The notes under the pieces: model-generated | What the model was told of the DNA's origin: nothing | Seen by the model: only the letters and a program-made list of their open reading frames with translations | The model's database searches: none | From: Porphyrobacter sp. AAP82 | GTDB lineage: Bacteria > Pseudomonadota > Alphaproteobacteria > Sphingomonadales > Sphingomonadaceae | Reading direction: 5' to 3' | NCBI RefSeq assembly: GCF_000331285.1 | Contig: NZ_ANFX01000012.1 | Location: 124,001-188,000 of the forward strand | Length of the DNA: 64,000 nt | Shown here: in pieces, positions 45,057 through 53,377 of the stretch | Position numbering within the stretch: the first letter of the stretch is position 1 | How the letters are laid out: each line of letters starts with the position of its first letter | Position numbers and translations under genes: made by a program

Positions 45057-47376
45057 GACGGCAAGGCGTCTCTCGCTCGGTCTCGCCATTGCCGCAGGAT
45101 TGGGTAACGCCGCGCTGGCGCTGGACGGCGCGCCGGTGGCGGCGGCCGTGCAGCAGGAGGGGCCGGCGCAGGCCGGCCGCAGCGAACAACCGGATGCCGG
45201 CGCGCCGCCCGCTGCGCCCGCGCCCGCGCCGGCCCCCGCACCCGTGCCGGACTCGCTCGATGATCTGATCCCCGAATCCGCCCTCGCCGATCCGGAGGGC
45301 TGGGCGGCCAGCGGGGTTGCCGATCGGGCAGCGGTGAGCGAGCCGGTCGTTCCGCTCTCCGAGGTGCCCGATCCGGCCTTCGATGCCGCCTTCGCCGAGC
45401 CTGATGCCGCCGCGGGCGGCGCCCCGCTTCCCGAAGGCCCATCCGCGCTCGCCGAACTCGCCATCCCCGAGCCGCAGCCGCTCCCGCCCGATCCCGAGCT
45501 TGAAGCGCTCGCCAGCATCAGCGACCCGGTGCTCGCCGCAGCGCCCGAACTGGCCGAAACGCGGGTCAGCGGCACATTGGTGCTCGCGCTCCCCGCCGAC
45601 CCCGAAGCCTTCCCCGAGAAGGATGAATTCGTCGATCGCTTCCGCGACCTGTCGACCTTGCGCGCGCTCGATGACGGCGTGGAGGCCGCCCCCCAGGTCG
45701 CCGCCCGCGCCCGCGCGGATGCCGAGCTGCTCGGCGATATCCTGCGCACTTACGGCTATTACAGCGGCGAGGTGGTGCGCCAGCTTTCGGGCGGGCGGCG
45801 CGCGGGTGAGGCGGCGGGGGAGGAGGATGCCGAGGCCGCCGCCCGCGAACCCAGCGTGCGCTTCGATATCCTGCCGGGTCCGCGCTACAGCTTCGGGCGG
45901 ATCGACCTCGGCGAGATCCCGGCGCTCCCCGAACCCGATGCCAGCCGCCTGATCGAGGCCTTCGGCATCAAGACCGGCGACCCGCTCTATGCCGACCGCA
46001 TCGTCGAGCGCGAGCTGAACTTGCGCGTCGCATTGGGCGAAAGCGGCTATCCTTTCGCCAGGGTCGAAGAGCCGCAGCTGCTGATCGATCATGCGCGTAT
46101 CGCCGGCGATCTCACCCTCACCGCGCGCCCGGGCGGCAAATATGTGTTCGGGCAAGTGGTCAGCAATGATCCGCGCTTCCTTTCGGGCAGGCATCTTGCG
46201 CGCATCGCCCGCTTCGATGCGGGCGACACCTTCCAGCAAAGCCTCGAGACCGACCTCAGGCGCGCGATCATCGCCACCGGCCTCGTCTCGAGCGTCACCA
46301 TCACCCCGCGCGAAACCCGCGCGCCCGCAGATGGCCAGCCGGGCGAGGTCGCGCTCGATGTGGCGATGGAGCGCGCGCCGTTGCGCACCATCGCGGGTGC
46401 GATCGGCTACGGCACCGAGGACGGCTTCAAGCTTGAGGGGCGCTGGGAACACCGCAACCTCTTCCCGCCCGAAGGCGCGCTGCGGCTGCGCGGGATCGTC
46501 GGCACGCGCGAGATGCTCGGCAGTGTCGGCGTGCGGCGCAACAACTTCCTCGGGCGCGACCAGGTGCTGACCGTGGACCTCTTCGCCAGCGACATCACCA
46601 CCCAGGCGGTGGATTCGCGCGGGGGCGGGGTGCGCGCGACCTTCGAGAAGATTTCCAACATCCTGTTCCAGAAGCCGGTCAGCTGGCAGGTGGGCGGCGA
46701 GCTGATCTACACCGACGAGCGCAACCGCAACGCGCACACCGCGCCCGGCGTGCTGGTGCCGCGCCAGGCCTATCTGATCGGCGGGCTGTTCGGCAGCGTG
46801 ACGCTCGATGAAAGCGACGACCTGCTCGATCCGAGCGAGGGCTGGCGCGCGACCCTGTTCCTCGCGCCCGAGGTCTCGCGCAGTAGCGGGATGCAGAGCT
46901 TCTACCTGCGCGCGCAGGGCGATGCGAGCTATTACCAGTCATTGGGAGATCTGGTGCTGGCAGGGCGGGTGCGCGCGGCGACCATCCAGGGGGCAAGCGT
47001 CGACGACATCGCGCCCTCACGCAGGCTGTATGGCGGCGGCGGGGCCTCGGTGCGCGGTTACGGCTTCCAAGGCGTCGGCCCGCGCGATGCGCTCGGCAAT
47101 CCCACCGGCGGCACCTCGCTGGTCGAATTCTCGCTCGAGGCGCGCGTGCCGACCCCGCTGCTCGGCGGTGCGATCGAGGTCGTGCCTTTCATCGACGGCG
47201 GATCGGTGGCGCGCGGATCGACCCCCGATTTCGACGAGATCCGCTTCGGGGCGGGCGTCGGTATCCGCTACAAGACGACCTTCGGCCCGATCCGCGTCGA
47301 TGTCGCCGCCCCGCTCAATCCGACCGCATTCGATAGCCCGGTGGTGGTCTATGTCAGCCTCGGGCAGGCATTCTGA
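45025..47376 (+). CDS. tamA: Outer membrane translocation protein TamA (Omp85 family)
   Basis: Outer-membrane component of the translocation and assembly module, 783 residues. After the signal region (about 1-27) comes an unusually long Ala/Pro/Glu-rich segment of about 130 residues. POTRA-like domains follow (for example [50 protein letters not shown]), then the 16-strand Omp85 barrel with [27 protein letters not shown], the conserved VRGY lid-lock motif, ending SLGQAF. The start is uncertain between GTG 45010 and ATG 45025; both overlap bpt. TamB follows with a 1-base overlap. Confidence 0.93.
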   Translation: MASLSSSPRPETARRLSLGLAIAAGLGNAALALDGAPVAAAVQQEGPAQAGRSEQPDAGAPPAAPAPAPAPAPVPDSLDDLIPESALADPEGWAASGVADRAAVSEPVVPLSEVPDPAFDAAFAEPDAAAGGAPLPEGPSALAELAIPEPQPLPPDPELEALASISDPVLAAAPELAETRVSGTLVLALPADPEAFPEKDEFVDRFRDLSTLRALDDGVEAAPQVAARARADAELLGDILRTYGYYSGEVVRQLSGGRRAGEAAGEEDAEAAAREPSVRFDILPGPRYSFGRIDLGEIPALPEPDASRLIEAFGIKTGDPLYADRIVERELNLRVALGESGYPFARVEEPQLLIDHARIAGDLTLTARPGGKYVFGQVVSNDPRFLSGRHLARIARFDAGDTFQQSLETDLRRAIIATGLVSSVTITPRETRAPADGQPGEVALDVAMERAPLRTIAGAIGYGTEDGFKLEGRWEHRNLFPPEGALRLRGIVGTREMLGSVGVRRNNFLGRDQVLTVDLFASDITTQAVDSRGGGVRATFEKISNILFQKPVSWQVGGELIYTDERNRNAHTAPGVLVPRQAYLIGGLFGSVTLDESDDLLDPSEGWRATLFLAPEVSRSSGMQSFYLRAQGDASYYQSLGDLVLAGRVRAATIQGASVDDIAPSRRLYGGGGASVRGYGFQGVGPRDALGNPTGGTSLVEFSLEARVPTPLLGGAIEVVPFIDGGSVARGSTPDFDEIRFGAGVGIRYKTTFGPIRVDVAAPLNPTAFDSPVVVYVSLGQAF

Positions 47377-50300
47377 TGGCGGACGGGCTGATGGCGGACG
47401 GGGCGCAGGGCACCGCGACGGCGCGCGCGCGCCGGGAGGCGGGCCGGCGCTGGGGCAGGTGGCTGGGCTGGGCGTTCGGGCTGCTGCTCGCGCCGGTGCT
47501 GCTCGTCGCCCTGTTGCTTGCGACCCCGATCGGCAAGCGCTTCGTCGCCGACCAGATTGCGGCCGTCGCCCCCGCTTCGGGCCTGCGCTTCACCGTCGGG
47601 CGGATCGAGGGCGATATCTACGGGCAGGCGGTGCTGCGGCAGGTGACGGTGAGCGACCCCAAGGGCGCCTTCCTCACCATCCCCGAGGTGCGGCTCGACT
47701 GGCGGCCTGTGAACTGGCTGTGGAGCGGGCTCGACATCCGCGAGGTGACCGCAAGGCGCGGCCGGCTGACGCGGCTGCCCGAACTGCTCCCCGGCGATCC
47801 CGATGCGCCGCTGCTCCCCGATTTCGATATCCGGGTCGACAAGCTGGTGGTCGAGGACCTGACCATCGCCAAGGGCCTCGCCACGCCGCGTGACGAGCGG
47901 GCGAACCTCTCCGCCAAGGTCGATATCCGCCAGGGCCGCGCGCTGATCGACGCGCGCGGGAGGCTGGGCGCGCGGGACCGTTTCGCACTGCTGCTCGATG
48001 CCGAGCCCGACGGCGACAGGTTCGTGCTTTCGGGCGATGCGCTTGCGCCTGCCGGCGGAGTGCTGGCGGGGCTGGCGAAGCTTGAGGCAGGCTATGCCGC
48101 GCGGATCGCGGGCGACGGGACGTGGACGCGCTGGCGCGGCGCGGCGGTCGCGCGGGCGATCGGCAGCGCGGCGGACCGGCCGGTCGCGGCGCTGCGCATC
48201 ACCAATGACGCAGGCCGCTACGGGGTGCTGGGCGAGCTGCGCGCAGGGCTGGGCGATGCGACCATCGCCGCCCGCGCACTGGGCGAGACCACCGCGCTCG
48301 CCGCCAGCTTCACCCTTTCGGGCAGCGTGATCGATGGCCGCGCGGCCGCGGTTTCCACCGGGCTCGATGCGCGCCTCAGCGGCCTTGCCGACCTTGCCGA
48401 CAAGGTGGTGGACGGCGCGCGTGTGCGGCTGGGCTTGCGCAATCCCGATCTGTTCGGCCCGAACCTGAGGCTCGAACGCGCGGCGCTGGTGGCCGATCTG
48501 ACCGGCGACTTCGACGATCTGGGCATCAAGCACGAGATCGCGGTCGGGCGCCTCGCCGTGCAATCCGTCACCGCCACCGGACTTGCCCAGACGGGCCGCG
48601 CGCGGCTCGATGGAGCGGTGCTGAGCCTGCCCCTTGCGCTCACCGCGCAAGCTGTGACGACCGGTATTGCCCAGGCCGATCCGCGGTTGGTGAAGGGGCG
48701 GGCAAGCGGCCTTCTCACTTACGATTTCGCCAAGGGCGCGCTCGCCGCCGACCGCGCTGACATCACCTTCCCCGGGCTCGGCGCGCAGCTTTCCCTGCAA
48801 GGTGACATCCCCGCGGGCGCCTATGCCATCGCCGGGCCCGTCACCGCCAGCCGCCTCAGGGTCGAGGGCGCGGGCGAGGTCACCGCCAATGCCAAGATCC
48901 TCGCCAAGTTCGGCCCCGCCGTGCCGTGGAGCCTGCGTGCCAATCTGGCCGGCGTCCTCGGCCGCATCGGCAATGCCACGATCGTCAATCTTGCGGGCAA
49001 TGAGGTGCGCTTCAAGGGCGAGCTCGGCATGGGGGCGGGCCAGCCGATCATCTTCAGGAACACCGCCATCACCGCCCCGCGCCTCACCGCACGGCTCGAC
49101 AGCAAGGTCGTCACCGGCGGCGGCGTGACCCGCACCGTGCTCGCAGGGCAAGGACGGCAGGCACAATATGGCCCGTTCCGCTTCGATGCCGAGATCGCCG
49201 CCGATGGCCCGCGCGCGGTGCTGGTGCTCGCCGATCCCTACCCCGCAGCTGGGCTCAAGGACGTGCGCATCGCGCTCGCACTCAGCAAGGAGCGCTTCGG
49301 GCTCGATGTCGAAGGCCAGTCGCTGCTCGGTGCATTCGACGGCGCGCTCGAGCTGTTCCTGCCCGAGAACGCGCCGACGCGGATCGCGGTGGGCCGGCTC
49401 GATGTCTACCGCACCACCGTCACCGGCGAGGTCATGCTGCTCGACGCGGGCGTCTCGGGCGATCTCCGGCTGGCGGGCGGCGGGGTTGACGGGACGCTCG
49501 TCTTCCGGCCGCAGGGCAAGGGTGTGATCGGCTTTGCGGTCGATCTGGCGGCCCGCAATGCGAGCTTCGGCGGGGCGACCCCGATCACCATCGCCCGCGC
49601 CGATATCGATGCCACGGGCCGCATCGCTGATGGCAGCACCAGCCTCGATGCCGACATCACCGCGAGCGGCTTCGAATATGGTGGGCTGTCGCTGGCGAAC
49701 CTCACCGCGAGGGCCGCCATCACGGACGGGCGGGGCAAGGTCACCGGCACGCTCTCCGGCCGGCGCGCGGACCGCTTCGCGCTCAATTTCGACGCCAATG
49801 TCGCTCCGGACCAGATCGCCGCGGCGGCGCGCGGGCAGTATGGCAATGCCCGGATCACCATGCCGCGCCGCGCGGTGCTCACTGCACAGGAGGCAGGCGG
49901 CGGCTGGAGCCTCGCGCCGACGCAAGTCGGCTTCGGCGGGGGCTTTGCAATCGCCCAAGGCAGCTTCGGTGGCGGCACCACCGCGCTCAATCTGCAATTG
50001 TCGAAGATGCCGCTGCGGCTGCTCGATCTGGCGGGTGCGGACTTGGGCCTCGGCGGGCGGCTGACCGGGATCATCGACTATCGCCAGTCGGGCCGCGACG
50101 CCCCGACCGCGAAGGCGCGCGGGCGGATCGAGCGGTTCAGCCGCGCCGGGCTGGTGCTCTCCTCCAAGCCCGTGGGCGTGCTCGCCGTCGTCGATCTCGG
50201 CGCCGACCGCCTGACCGCCGCCGCGCGCCTGTTCGAGGGCGAGGAGCGGCGCGGCGACGTCTCGCTGGCGGTGCTCGGGCTTGCTCCCGATGGCCCCTTG

Positions 50301-51620
50301 GGCGAGAGGGTGATGCGCGGCCGGCTGGGTGCACGGCTCGCCTTCGATGGCGCGGCCGAGACCCTCTGGCGCCTCGCCGCGGTCGAGGCCTTCGACCTTG
50401 CCGGCCCCGTCAGGATCGATGCCCGCGCCACCGGCACGCTCGCCGATCCGCGCATCACCGGCAATGTCGCCAGCGACGATCTCACCGTGCAAAGCGCGCT
50501 CACCGGCACCCGAATCACCGGCGTCAAGGCGCGCGGACGGTTCGCCGGATCGCGGCTCGAACTGGCGAGCTTTGCCGGGCAGACCGGCGGCGGGGGCACG
50601 GTGAGCGGCAGCGGCACGGTTGACCTTGCGCAGATGAGCCGTGCGCGCGGCCCCACGCTGGATCTGCGCGCGGCGGTGAGGAACGCGCGGCTGCTTGATG
50701 CCAATGGGCTCGAGGCGACCATCACCGGCCCCTTGCGGATCGTCTCCAACGGCATGGGCGGCACCATCGCCGGCCGCGTGAGCGTCGATCGTGCACGCTG
50801 GGCGCCGGGCAACGCCGCCGAGGACCGCGCCCTGCCGCGCATCGCCACGCGCGAGATCAATGGCGAGGACGGGCGCACACGGGCGCAAGGCTCGGGCCGC
50901 GACGCGGCGTGGCGCTACCTCGTCAACGCCAGCGCCCCGGCGCGCGTCACGGTCGAGGGGCTGGGACTGGAGAGCGAATGGGGCATCGACATTGCCTTGC
51001 GCGGCACCGTCGCCGACCCGCGCATCGGCGGCACCGCGCGGCTGGTGCGCGGCGATTACACCTTCGCCGGCACGCGCTTCGATCTGAACCGCGGGCGGAT
51101 CCTGTTCGACGTGGGCGAGGCGATCAACCCGCGGCTCGACATCCTCGCCGAAACCGCCAAGAACGGCACCAATGTCGATATCGCGATCACCGGCAATGCC
51201 CGCTCGCCGAGCATCACCTTCTCGAGCGATCCCTCGCTTCCCGAGGAGGAAATCCTCGCGCGGCTGCTGTTCGGCGGTTCGGTCACCTCGCTCTCGGCAA
51301 CCGATGCCGTCCAGCTCGCCGCAGCGCTGGCCGCACTACAGGGCGGGGGCGGGGGGCCCGACCCGATCGGCTCGCTGCGGCGCACGATCGGGCTCGACCA
51401 GCTGCGGATCGTCAGCGCCGACCCGCTGACCGGGCGGCAGACAGGGATCGCGATCGGCAAGAACATCACCCGGCAGATCTATGTCGAACTGGTCACCGAC
51501 GGGCGCGGATACAGCGCGACCCAGGTCGAATACCGCATCACCAGCTGGCTGGCGCTGCTGGGCACGGTCTCGACCATCGGGCGCGATTCGGTGCTGGTCC
51601 AGGTGAGTAGGGATTACTGA
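47376..51620 (+). CDS. tamB: Translocation and assembly module protein TamB
   Basis: AsmA-like inner-membrane-anchored bridge protein, 1414 residues. An N-terminal helix (LGWAFGLLLAPVLLVALLLATPIG, about 29-52) is followed by a long beta-taco repeat region that spans the periplasm and a C-terminal DUF490 domain (DYTFAGTRFDLNRGRILFDVGEAINPRLDI...SITFSSDPSLPEEEILARLLFGG). With TamA it helps insert outer-membrane proteins and move lipids. The first ATG overlaps the tamA stop; a 15-base tandem repeat places a second in-frame ATG at 47391, which could also serve. It converges on the lysozyme gene 21 bases away. Confidence 0.95.
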   Translation: MADGLMADGAQGTATARARREAGRRWGRWLGWAFGLLLAPVLLVALLLATPIGKRFVADQIAAVAPASGLRFTVGRIEGDIYGQAVLRQVTVSDPKGAFLTIPEVRLDWRPVNWLWSGLDIREVTARRGRLTRLPELLPGDPDAPLLPDFDIRVDKLVVEDLTIAKGLATPRDERANLSAKVDIRQGRALIDARGRLGARDRFALLLDAEPDGDRFVLSGDALAPAGGVLAGLAKLEAGYAARIAGDGTWTRWRGAAVARAIGSAADRPVAALRITNDAGRYGVLGELRAGLGDATIAARALGETTALAASFTLSGSVIDGRAAAVSTGLDARLSGLADLADKVVDGARVRLGLRNPDLFGPNLRLERAALVADLTGDFDDLGIKHEIAVGRLAVQSVTATGLAQTGRARLDGAVLSLPLALTAQAVTTGIAQADPRLVKGRASGLLTYDFAKGALAADRADITFPGLGAQLSLQGDIPAGAYAIAGPVTASRLRVEGAGEVTANAKILAKFGPAVPWSLRANLAGVLGRIGNATIVNLAGNEVRFKGELGMGAGQPIIFRNTAITAPRLTARLDSKVVTGGGVTRTVLAGQGRQAQYGPFRFDAEIAADGPRAVLVLADPYPAAGLKDVRIALALSKERFGLDVEGQSLLGAFDGALELFLPENAPTRIAVGRLDVYRTTVTGEVMLLDAGVSGDLRLAGGGVDGTLVFRPQGKGVIGFAVDLAARNASFGGATPITIARADIDATGRIADGSTSLDADITASGFEYGGLSLANLTARAAITDGRGKVTGTLSGRRADRFALNFDANVAPDQIAAAARGQYGNARITMPRRAVLTAQEAGGGWSLAPTQVGFGGGFAIAQGSFGGGTTALNLQLSKMPLRLLDLAGADLGLGGRLTGIIDYRQSGRDAPTAKARGRIERFSRAGLVLSSKPVGVLAVVDLGADRLTAAARLFEGEERRGDVSLAVLGLAPDGPLGERVMRGRLGARLAFDGAAETLWRLAAVEAFDLAGPVRIDARATGTLADPRITGNVASDDLTVQSALTGTRITGVKARGRFAGSRLELASFAGQTGGGGTVSGSGTVDLAQMSRARGPTLDLRAAVRNARLLDANGLEATITGPLRIVSNGMGGTIAGRVSVDRARWAPGNAAEDRALPRIATREINGEDGRTRAQGSGRDAAWRYLVNASAPARVTVEGLGLESEWGIDIALRGTVADPRIGGTARLVRGDYTFAGTRFDLNRGRILFDVGEAINPRLDILAETAKNGTNVDIAITGNARSPSITFSSDPSLPEEEILARLLFGGSVTSLSATDAVQLAAALAALQGGGGGPDPIGSLRRTIGLDQLRIVSADPLTGRQTGIAIGKNITRQIYVELVTDGRGYSATQVEYRITSWLALLGTVSTIGRDSVLVQVSRDY

Positions 51621-51641
51621 GGAGGTGCGGCCCCGCCAGCC

Positions 51642-52208
51642 CTAGCCGCCCTCGCTCATGTACAGTTCCGCCTCCGCGGCGCGGCGGCGCACCAGCCCCT
51701 GCAACACCCGCCCGCCCGCGCGCGTCCAGCGCGAGAATTCGTGCGCGGCGCCCGCGTAATCGCCCGCGATGTGCTTGCGGGTCAGCGTCGCGGTGCGGAT
51801 CGCGCCGGTGTTGTAGTGGAAGCTGACCATCGCATCGAACTGGCTCTGGGTGGTGAGCGCGGGGCCGATCGCCTCGGCGACATCGGCGGCATAGCGGACC
51901 AGATCGGCAGCAAGGCGCGAATCGCATTGCGCCTGCGTCCAGCGCGTGCCGGGGCCGATCCACGAGCCGTTGAAGAAATCGCGCCCGGTCGCGCCCCAGC
52001 CGATCGTCCACGGCTCGTCGCCGGTGGCGGGATCGGGATAGGCCTCGACGGTGCCGTCACCGCACAGGCGCGCGCAGCCCTCGAAACGCTTGATGAGCGC
52101 GATGCCCGCCGCGCCGACATTGCGGCTGGACGAGGCACGCAGATTGGCGGGCAGGCCGGCAAGCTCGCGCAGATAGGCGATCAGCTTGGTCGAATGCGGG
52201 TAGGTCAT
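51642..52208 (-). CDS. Phage-type lysozyme (GH24 endolysin)
   Basis: Muramidase of 188 residues with the P21/P22-endolysin pattern: IALIKRFEG with catalytic Glu43, AYPDPATGDEPWTIGWGATG with the second acid Asp59 and the Thr-Gly loop, FDAMVSFHYNTGAI, and the end RVLQGLVRRRAAEAELY. Between Glu43 and the Asp is an insert with Cys45 and Cys49 that is longer than in T4-like enzymes. No signal peptide or SAR helix is visible, so export would need a holin or damage. The ATG at 52208 follows AGAGG. It diverges from the XRE regulator across a region with three phased palindromes. No phage structural genes are near. Confidence 0.88.
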   Translation of the reverse strand: MTYPHSTKLIAYLRELAGLPANLRASSSRNVGAAGIALIKRFEGCARLCGDGTVEAYPDPATGDEPWTIGWGATGRDFFNGSWIGPGTRWTQAQCDSRLAADLVRYAADVAEAIGPALTTQSQFDAMVSFHYNTGAIRTATLTRKHIAGDYAGAAHEFSRWTRAGGRVLQGLVRRRAAEAELYMSEGG

Positions 52209-52303
52209 GGAGAGCCTCTTCTTGCGTGAAGTGAGGCCCGACGATTCAGCACGTTTCTTGCGAGTAGGAAAATGGTTTCGTGCAGCGCGAGGCACGGGGG
52301 TGA

Positions 52304-52349
52304 CAAGAGCTCTTGACTGACAAGAGTTCTTGTCTGTAAAGAGCTCTTG
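52304..52349. promoter_or_regulatory. Array of three 12-bp palindromic operators, 17-bp period
   Basis: CAAGAGCTCTTG (52304-52315, perfect palindrome), CAAGAGTTCTTG (52321-52332) and AAAGAGCTCTTG (52338-52349). Start-to-start spacing is 17 bp in both steps. The sites cover the -35, spacer and -10 of the best promoter candidate for the XRE gene, 63 bases upstream of its ATG. Cooperative binding by the XRE protein and negative autoregulation are the natural reading. Whether the array also controls the divergent lysozyme gene is inference. Confidence 0.8.
52313..52340 (+). promoter_or_regulatory. Putative promoter of the XRE-membrane protein operon
   Basis: TTGACT (52313-52318) and TGTAAA (52335-52340) with a 16-base spacer. 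The first palindrome overlaps the -35, the second lies in the spacer and the third overlaps the -10. No equally good promoter for the lysozyme gene is visible on the minus strand. Confidence 0.45.
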
Positions 52350-52411
52350 TCAGGAAACGGGGCGATTCGGAACAATCCCTGCTCCGGGGCCGGAATGCGA
52401 ACCATCAACAG

Positions 52412-52633
52412 ATGTCGGAAGCGAACGTGGAAAACCGTCTGAAACACTACCGCGACGAAAAGGGCTGGAGCCAGGGCGAGCTTGCCCGGCGGCTTGGCGT
52501 GTCGCGGCAGACGATCAACGCGGTCGAGACCGACAAGTACGATCCCTCGCTCCCCCTCGCGCTGCGCATGGCGCGCCTGTTCGGGGTGGCGGTGCCGGAT
52601 CTGTTCATCGATCACTGGGAGCCTGTAGAATGA
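52412..52633 (+). CDS. XRE/Cro-type HTH transcriptional regulator (73 aa)
   Basis: Minimal HTH_3 protein: NRLKHYRDEKGWSQGELARRLGVSRQTINAVETDKYDPSLPLALRMARLFGVAVPDLF, with recognition helix at SRQTINAVE. There is no sensing domain, so regulation must come through a partner. It overlaps the membrane protein gene by 4 bases (ATGA), the usual arrangement for small regulators of this subgroup with a membrane protein. It probably binds the upstream palindromes. The ATG at 52412 has only a weak purine stretch before it. Confidence 0.92.
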   Translation: MSEANVENRLKHYRDEKGWSQGELARRLGVSRQTINAVETDKYDPSLPLALRMARLFGVAVPDLFIDHWEPVE

Positions 52634-53301
52634 TGACCGAGGAAAAGTCCCCCGAGACCCCGCGCACCCAGACCCCGAAATGGGTCAGGAAGCTGCTGAT
52701 CCCGATGCTGATCGGGGGCGTTGCGGGCTATGCCGGCGCTGCCGCGGCGCTGCATTTCATCGACAGTTCGGCCGTTGGCGGGCTCGGCAAATCGGCGACC
52801 ATCGCCGCGCTGGTGGCGGTGCTCTACATCATCATCGGCCTCGGCGTCGCGCTGGGCACGGCGAGCCCCAAGGTCGGCGCGCGGTTCCTCAATGTCGAGG
52901 ATGCGGACGAACTGCGCGAACAGAAGAAGGTCCTGACCGGTTCGGGCGCGGCGATGGTGCTGTGGGGTGCGGCGCTGATGGCGCTGGCCTTTGCGGCCCC
53001 CGACGGCCCGCTGCCGCAGGCTGCGGCGCTGGCGCTGGGCGCGGGCGGGCTGGTGATCGGCACGCTGCTCTCGATCCCGGCCTACCGGCTGAGCGACGAG
53101 CTGATGCGCGCGGTCAACCTCGAGGCGGGCGCGCTAAGCTACGGGCTGATGCTGCTGTTTGCCGGCGGCTGGGCGATGTTCGCGCACCTCGGCTATGTCG
53201 CCGGGCCCGCGCCGCTCGACCTGCTGTCGCTGTTCTATGTTGTGGTGCTGGTGGCAAGCTTCATCGCCGTCGGCCGCCGCGGGATGCTGATGCCGCGCTG
53301 A
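52630..53301 (+). CDS. Six-helix membrane protein, partner of the XRE regulator
   Basis: A 223-residue integral membrane protein of unknown function. Predicted helices are about 22-43, 56-77, 101-121, 126-148, 165-188 and 193-213. Between helices 2 and 3 is a cytoplasmic loop, KVGARFLNVEDADELREQKKVL, with charged residues that could contact the regulator. The coding start ATGA overlaps the XRE stop. A terminator 20 bases after its stop closes the operon. The pairing of a ligand-free XRE protein with a membrane protein suggests that the membrane protein senses or sequesters; that is inference. Confidence 0.8.
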   Translation: MMTEEKSPETPRTQTPKWVRKLLIPMLIGGVAGYAGAAAALHFIDSSAVGGLGKSATIAALVAVLYIIIGLGVALGTASPKVGARFLNVEDADELREQKKVLTGSGAAMVLWGAALMALAFAAPDGPLPQAAALALGAGGLVIGTLLSIPAYRLSDELMRAVNLEAGALSYGLMLLFAGGWAMFAHLGYVAGPAPLDLLSLFYVVVLVASFIAVGRRGMLMPR

Positions 53302-53321
53302 CCCCCGGGGACGCGCAAGAA

Positions 53322-53357
53322 AAAAGGGGCGCCTGCCGGCTGGCAGGCGCCCCTTTT
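53322..53357. terminator. Bidirectional Rho-independent terminator
   Basis: A 16-bp perfect stem, AAAAGGGGCGCCTGCC paired with its complement, around a GGCT loop; A-run on the left and T-run on the right. It separates the convergent membrane protein gene and autotransporter gene and can act on both strands. Confidence 0.92.
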
Positions 53358-53377
53358 CGTTGGGTGTGCCGGCGGCC

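Noticed and set aside
52304-52349. CRISPR-like repeats
   Set aside because: The units are 12-bp palindromes separated by 5 bases, far too short for repeats with spacers. Operators explain them better.
51642-53301. Prophage remnant
   Set aside because: Only a lysozyme and an XRE protein are present. No integrase, terminase, capsid, tail or attachment-site duplication is visible, and the flanks are core genes.
52412-53301. Type II toxin-antitoxin pair
   Set aside because: The partner is a six-helix membrane protein with no resemblance to known toxins, and gene sizes do not fit classical pairs. A toxic membrane protein cannot be excluded but has no support.
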